10,114 nt of DNA from Bacteroidales bacterium (lineage in GTDB: Bacteria > Bacteroidota > Bacteroidia > Bacteroidales > WCHB1-69): the NCBI GenBank assembly GCA_031254735.1, contig JAIRTU010000168.1, positions 1 through 10,114 of the forward strand. Direction: 5' to 3'. The first letter of the stretch is position 1. Each line of letters begins with the position of its first letter. Shown piece after piece: positions 7,509 to 10,114 of the stretch. Below the pieces are notes generated by a model. The model ran no database searches. It saw nothing but the letters and a program-made list of their open reading frames with translations, and had not been told where the DNA came from. The translations under genes were made by a program, and so were the position numbers.

Positions 7509-7516
7509 TACTTTTG
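7509..7516 (+). promoter_or_regulatory. Putative promoter of the small membrane protein-rhodanese-heptose kinase operon (-7 box TACTTTTG)
   Basis: TACTTTTG followed by CA matches TAnnTTTG and equals the box upstream of the VOC gene. Transcription would start near 7523, about 16 nt before the start codon at 7539. No -33 TTG is at the right distance. Confidence 0.55.
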
Positions 7517-7538
7517 CAGATTAAAATTTTATTTACTG

Positions 7539-7757
7539 ATGATGGATACAACAAATATCATTTTGGTCGACAGTGTTTTTACGGAGGCTGCAAATCAAAC
7601 GTCTGCTGCCGCAAAAGACCCCAATCCGTATGCGATAGCCGTTTTGGGGTTGGCGGGTGTGTTTGTATTTGTCCTGTTGTTTATGGCAATTGTAAAAATG
7701 GCGGCATGTATCGACAAAAAAAGACGGAACAGAAAAATTGAGCAAGAAAATAATTAA
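7539..7757 (+). CDS. Small single-pass membrane protein, OadG-like
   Basis: 72 aa; ATG codons at 7539 and 7542 are both possible starts. A short Ala/Thr-rich N-terminus is followed by one transmembrane segment at about 30-54 (PYAIAVLGLAGVFVFVLLFMAIVKM). A strongly basic tail (DKKRRNRK) follows, which predicts a cytoplasmic C-terminus. The pattern of one membrane helix with VLGLAGVFVFVLLF then a Lys-rich tail resembles the gamma subunit (OadG) of Na+-pumping decarboxylases. No alpha or beta subunit gene is nearby and the match is only a general one. It leads a three-gene operon, 26 nt before the rhodanese gene. Confidence 0.72.
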   Translation: MMDTTNIILVDSVFTEAANQTSAAAKDPNPYAIAVLGLAGVFVFVLLFMAIVKMAACIDKKRRNRKIEQENN

Positions 7758-7783
7758 CAAATTTAATATTGTATTGTAAATAA

Positions 7784-8161
7784 ATGGATAATATTCAATA
7801 TATTTCTGCGGTTGAAGCATACAAAGCGGCTCTGAATGGAGCGGTATTGGTAGATGTACGTGAAAAAATAGAAACGTCCGATGTGTGGATAAATATGGAA
7901 GATGTGGTATATATTCCTTTTTCTTCCTTTGTTCGGAAGATGAGTATTTTACCCAAAGACAAGTCGTTGATTTTATGCTGTGCAATCGGGCTGGTAAGTG
8001 TAAAAGCGGCAAAGTTATTATCCCAACAGGGATATGATGCTGTTTTTGTTTTAAATAATGGATTGGTGTCGTGGCAATTGGCAGAACTTCCGCTGAAAAC
8101 CATCGCCTCGTTAACGTGCAAATGTCAATGCGAAAACAATACAAAAGATGAAGATCAATAA
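7784..8161 (+). CDS. Rhodanese-like domain protein with Cys-rich C-terminal tail
   Basis: 125 aa, a single rhodanese domain. YISAVEAYKAAL...AVLVDVREKIE (6-30) is the usual N-terminal part with the DVRE motif. IPFSSF (45-50) replaces the common IPL. The active-site loop is CAIGLVS (66-72), compared with the usual CRxGxRS, so the likely persulfide-carrying Cys66 is present but both loop Arg residues are missing. Cys65 precedes it. After NNGLVSWQ (91-98) comes an unusual tail, TCKCQCEN, with Cys112, Cys114 and Cys116 as CxCxC. The family moves sulfane sulfur or acts in thiol chemistry; the partner here is unknown. The 3' end overlaps the start of the heptose kinase gene by 14 nt, so the two are likely translated together. 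Confidence 0.85.
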   Translation: MDNIQYISAVEAYKAALNGAVLVDVREKIETSDVWINMEDVVYIPFSSFVRKMSILPKDKSLILCCAIGLVSVKAAKLLSQQGYDAVFVLNNGLVSWQLAELPLKTIASLTCKCQCENNTKDEDQ

Positions 8162-9155
8162 AGAAAATATCCATGCCCTTTTTGACAGGCTTTCGGAAAA
8201 AACAATTCTGATAATCGGCGATGTGATGCTGGACGATTACATTACAGGCTCTGTTTCGCGTATTTCGCCCGAAGCGCCTGTTCCTGTTTTGGACATACAG
8301 TCAAGGAATGTCTGTCTTGGCGGAGCTGCCAATGTTGCATTGAATGTTTTGTCTATGGGGGCGAAAGCTGTCTTGGGAAGCGTGATCGGGAAAGACAGAA
8401 AGAGTATCGAATTTTTGGAGATTCTAAAAAGAGAAAATCTTTCCGCCGAAGGAATTATAGAAAGCGAAAACCGTATTCAGACCGTCAAATACAGAGCTAT
8501 CGGAAACAATACGCAACTCTTGCGTTTGGATAATGAAATCTCGACCCCGCTGTGCGAAGAAGATGAAAAGAAATTCCTGCTTCACCTGCTTCAAATATTA
8601 AATACGCAAAAAATAGACGCTGTTATTTTTGAAGATTACGACAAAGGAGTGATCACGCCTTCCATTGTGCGGGAAATTACATCTTTTGCCCATGAAAAGT
8701 CTATTCCGGTAACGGTAGACCCCAAAAAACGCAATTTTTTATGCTATACCCGCAACACGATCTTCAAACCCAATTGGAAAGAGTTGAAAGAAGGGCTGTC
8801 GCTTTGCGGAAAATGGAACGATAAAGAAACATTGAACGCCATACATCATTTTATGCGGGAAAAACAGCATAAACATCTGCTGCTGACCCTTTCGCACGAG
8901 GGCGTATTGATGTGCCGGCTGCAAAACGAACATTTTACATGGAAACATATCCCTGCATATATGCGTAATATCGCCGATGTGTCGGGGGCAGGAGATACGG
9001 TAATAAGCATCGCCACACTGGGCTTGACGTTGGGAATAGACATGGAAGACACTACACGTCTTTCCAATCTGGCAGGCGGACTTGTCTGCGAAGAAATAGG
9101 AATTGTGGTATTGAACAAACAGAAATTCATCGAAGAGGTTCTTTCCATTTACTAA
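8148..9155 (+). CDS. rfaE1: D-glycero-beta-D-manno-heptose 7-phosphate kinase (PfkB family, HldE N-domain type)
   Basis: 335 aa, a stand-alone kinase without the nucleotidyltransferase domain of E. coli HldE (477 aa). The HldE-type start is clear: ILIIGDVMLDDYITGSVSR (20-38), then ISPEAPVPVL (39-48) and LGGAANVALN (57-66). FEDYDKGVIT (161-170), VDPKK (190-194) and FKPNWKE (206-212) follow. The PfkB signature DVSGAGDTVI (277-286) holds the catalytic base Asp283. The enzyme phosphorylates the heptose 7-phosphate at O1 in ADP-heptose synthesis for lipopolysaccharide core or other heptosylated glycans. No nucleotidyltransferase or epimerase gene is in the window. The ATG at 8148 overlaps the rhodanese stop, and this frame gives the full conserved N-terminus. 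RfaE1 and HldA are both used as names for this domain. Confidence 0.93.
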   Translation: MKINKENIHALFDRLSEKTILIIGDVMLDDYITGSVSRISPEAPVPVLDIQSRNVCLGGAANVALNVLSMGAKAVLGSVIGKDRKSIEFLEILKRENLSAEGIIESENRIQTVKYRAIGNNTQLLRLDNEISTPLCEEDEKKFLLHLLQILNTQKIDAVIFEDYDKGVITPSIVREITSFAHEKSIPVTVDPKKRNFLCYTRNTIFKPNWKELKEGLSLCGKWNDKETLNAIHHFMREKQHKHLLLTLSHEGVLMCRLQNEHFTWKHIPAYMRNIADVSGAGDTVISIATLGLTLGIDMEDTTRLSNLAGGLVCEEIGIVVLNKQKFIEEVLSIY

Positions 9156-9348
9156 ACTCATTCCCGATCTCTGTGAAATTGCCCGAACGGTACTTATTCC
9201 GAGCGAAAACCTCCGCCGTTCAATCCGCAAACCGTCGCAACAACCTCAAAACCGATCCCCCGATCTATATAAAACGAATGAGCCGGCGATTTTATTGTGT
9301 CAAATTTGCAATCAACTAATAATCAGGAGATTAAAATATATTTAAATC

Positions 9349-9379
9349 TTCGAGGTTTTGGGAAACTCGAAAGTTTTTG
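9349..9379 (+). terminator. Possible terminator of the heptose kinase operon
   Basis: TTCGA (9349-9353) and GTTT pair with AAAC and TCGAA (to 9371), with one bulged G and a TGGG loop. AGTTTTTGT follows, and a T8 run appears a little later. It is nearly 200 nt past the rfaE1 stop codon, which makes the assignment tentative. Confidence 0.45.
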
Positions 9380-9524
9380 TACCATTTTTTTTGAGTAACA
9401 TTGAACCCTCGTTCGGCTCAGGCTCTGCCTTTTCCGGCATCCAACCTGTGATTTATATGATTCTTGTGATTTTGGGGATTGCGTTCCTGCATTTCAAAAG
9501 ATCGTCTATGAACTGTATGTGCGA

Positions 9525-9585
9525 ACACGCGAGTGGCGGGTTCAAACACGCGAGTGGCGGGTTCAAACACACGAGTGGCGTGTGC
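9525..9585. repeat. Tandem repeat, 21-bp unit, about three copies
   Basis: The unit ACACGCGAGTGGCGGGTTCA plus A is present twice without change (9525-9545, 9546-9566). A third, altered copy starts at 9567 (ACACACGAGTGGCGTGTG). The third copy can also fold as CACAC/GTGTG. The unit length is a multiple of three, but no convincing gene spans it. Confidence 0.85.
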
Positions 9586-9630
9586 GAAATTATGAGCCGC
9601 GGACACGTGTCTATGAGTATTTGTTACATC

Positions 9631-9746
9631 TCCCGCAGGGAAATTATTATAGTGGTAAATGATTAGTGATAAGTGGTTAGTGATTAGTTCTGCTCCGGCG
9701 TTGTGTAAATGCGACATTAACCACTTACCACTAACAACTGACCACT
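9631..9746. repeat. Palindromic intergenic element, copy with long inverted arms
   Basis: It begins with TCCCGCAGGGAAATTATTAT. The arm 9663-9682 (TTAGTGATAAGTGGTTAGTG) pairs with 9715-9734 at 18 of 20 positions. Extending to 9651-9682 and 9715-9746 still gives 26 of 32. The arms are built of variants of a 7-nt unit (TGATAAG, TGGTTAG, TGATTAG; CCACTTA, CCACTAA, CAACTGA). The loop carries GCTCCGGCGTTGTGTAAATG. A related copy is at 9991-10106 and a decayed one near 1345. Confidence 0.75.
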
Positions 9747-9748
9747 GC

Positions 9749-9891
9749 AAAAAAATCTCCCGCAGGGAAAATATTATTCGACATAAGTAAACACGCCTTC
9801 GCGTTCTCTTCTGCCGGAGGCAGCAGAGAACATGCGTTGAAATCCGAACGTGTAAACGTGTTTGCTAAATTCATTTTCTCTATAAAAAAAT
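9749..9891 (-). ncRNA. Candidate small RNA on the minus strand
   Basis: A promoter box at 9898-9905 (minus) would start a transcript near 9891. Its body contains a strong hairpin: GTTCTCT (9803-9809) pairs with AGAGAAC (9825-9831), and CTGCC (9811-9815) with GGCAG (9819-9823), with one mismatch and a GGA loop. AAACACG (9789-9795) and CGTGTTT (9857-9863) can pair outside it. The end, TCCC-TGC-GGGA plus GA and T7 (9768-9749), resembles an intrinsic terminator with a short 4-bp stem. The size would be about 140 nt. A 47-codon frame from an ATG at about 9873 lies inside but looks unconserved and runs into the repeat motif. Confidence 0.4.
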
Positions 9892-9897
9892 ATGCTG

Positions 9898-9905
9898 CAA
9901 AGATA
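9898..9905 (-). promoter_or_regulatory. Promoter-like site (-7 box TATCTTTG, with TTG upstream)
   Basis: On the minus strand, TATCTTTG fits TAnnTTTG and is the same box as before ldcA. A TTG lies 17 nt upstream (9925-9923), slightly closer than the usual 19-21. This is the only site in the window with both elements near position, yet no clear gene follows it. Confidence 0.5.
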
Positions 9906-9990
9906 CACTTTTTTTTAATAATCAACAGTTAACTAATAGTGAATAATGAATAGTGAATAATAACGCTGAAAAAAACGAAAAAGCAAAAAA

Positions 9991-10106
9991 TCCCCCGCAG
10001 GGAAAAAAATAATAATGATTAGTGATAAATGATAAATGATTAGTTATGCTCCGGCGTTGCGTTATTGCATTATTATTCACTATTAGTTATTAGTTATTCA
10101 CTACAA
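9991..10106. repeat. Second palindromic intergenic element of the same family
   Basis: It starts with TCCCCCGCAGGGAAAAAAAT. The left arm is made of TGATAAA units, and the core TTAGTTATGCTCCGGCGTTG follows. 10038-10062 matches 9682-9706 at 23 of 25 positions. The right arm of AGTTATT units ends TTCACTAC and is roughly the inverse of the left. Arm sequences differ from the copy at 9631 while the core is kept. AATAGTGAATAATGAATAGT at 9934-9953 looks like a loose arm fragment. Confidence 0.7.
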
Positions 10107-10114
10107 ATAATGCC

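Larger units (their letters stand above)
9156..10114. other. Long gene-free region rich in repeats
   Basis: No ORF here looks genuine. Bases 9156-9345 show nothing firm beyond an open frame without a start codon. After that come a possible terminator (9349-9379), a 21-bp tandem repeat (9525-9585), two related palindromic elements (9631-9746 and 9991-10106), a candidate small RNA (about 9749-9891, minus) and short 7-nt-unit sequence at 9930-9965. The composition is AT-rich and low in complexity, unlike the flanking genes. Confidence 0.7.

Noticed and set aside
9157..9345. Open frame of about 60 codons directly after rfaE1 with gene-like codon use
   Set aside because: No start codon was found for it and the translation is not recognisable. 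It may be a decayed gene end, but this cannot be supported.
9536..9570. tRNA T-arm-like GGTTCAAA in the tandem repeat
   Set aside because: The flanking bases do not form a T-stem and no acceptor or anticodon arm is present.
9358..9666. Plus-strand frame of 102 codons with a 7-residue repeat (HASGGFK)
   Set aside because: The frame is open only because the 21-bp tandem repeat is a multiple of three. Its end runs into the palindromic element and nothing resembles a protein family.
9731..9925. Minus-strand frame of 64 codons over the small-RNA candidate
   Set aside because: Its upstream start lies before the putative transcription start. The inner ATG gives 47 residues ending in repeat-derived NIFPAGDFF. 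A non-coding RNA explains the region better.

Overview
The window looks like chromosomal DNA of a member of the Bacteroidota, probably Bacteroidales. Four promoter-like sites upstream of genes carry the TAnnTTTG -7 element typical of that phylum. The gene families are also ones common there: a U32 peptidase-family protein, a DUF6427-like membrane protein and a single-domain heptose-phosphate kinase. No tRNA, rRNA, transposase or phage gene was seen.

Left edge (1-642): the distal part of a type V-A (Cas12a/Cpf1) CRISPR locus. The 36-nt repeats end in AATTTCTACTATTGTAGAT, the Cas12a crRNA handle. Four repeats lie at 1-210, the first cut by the window edge. A non-repeat stretch of 341 nt follows, then one more repeat, one spacer and a truncated repeat (552-642). 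The cas genes and the leader are not in the window; by repeat orientation they should lie to the left. The array contains a 62-nt duplicated spacer-repeat block, a repeat whose crRNA stem is broken, and spacers that are themselves inverted repeats. The stretch between the two pieces holds a 17-bp bulged stem with a second hairpin inside it.

Middle (704-7415): all genes are on the minus strand. In transcription order they are pyrG (CTP synthase), folP (dihydropteroate synthase with unusual substrate loops), then ldcA (LD-carboxypeptidase), a DUF6427-like membrane protein and a U32 family protein (TrhP-like). A VOC/glyoxalase-fold protein with a signal-like N-terminus lies further left as a separate unit. 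ldcA, the membrane gene and the U32 gene form a tight cluster with a 4-nt GTGA overlap and a 23-nt gap. pyrG and folP are 147 nt apart.

Right (7416-9155): a divergent promoter region separates pyrG from a plus-strand operon. The operon encodes a small single-pass membrane protein resembling OadG, a rhodanese-like protein with a cysteine-rich tail, and an HldE-type D-glycero-beta-D-manno-heptose 7-phosphate kinase. The last two overlap by 14 nt.

Right edge (9156-10114): about 960 nt with no gene I can support. It holds a possible terminator, a 21-bp tandem repeat, related palindromic elements built from 7-nt units with a GCTCCGGCGTTG core, three copies of a CCCGCAGGG motif, and a candidate minus-strand small RNA with promoter, stem-loop body and terminator-like end. 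A decayed copy of the same repeat family lies near 1345-1410.
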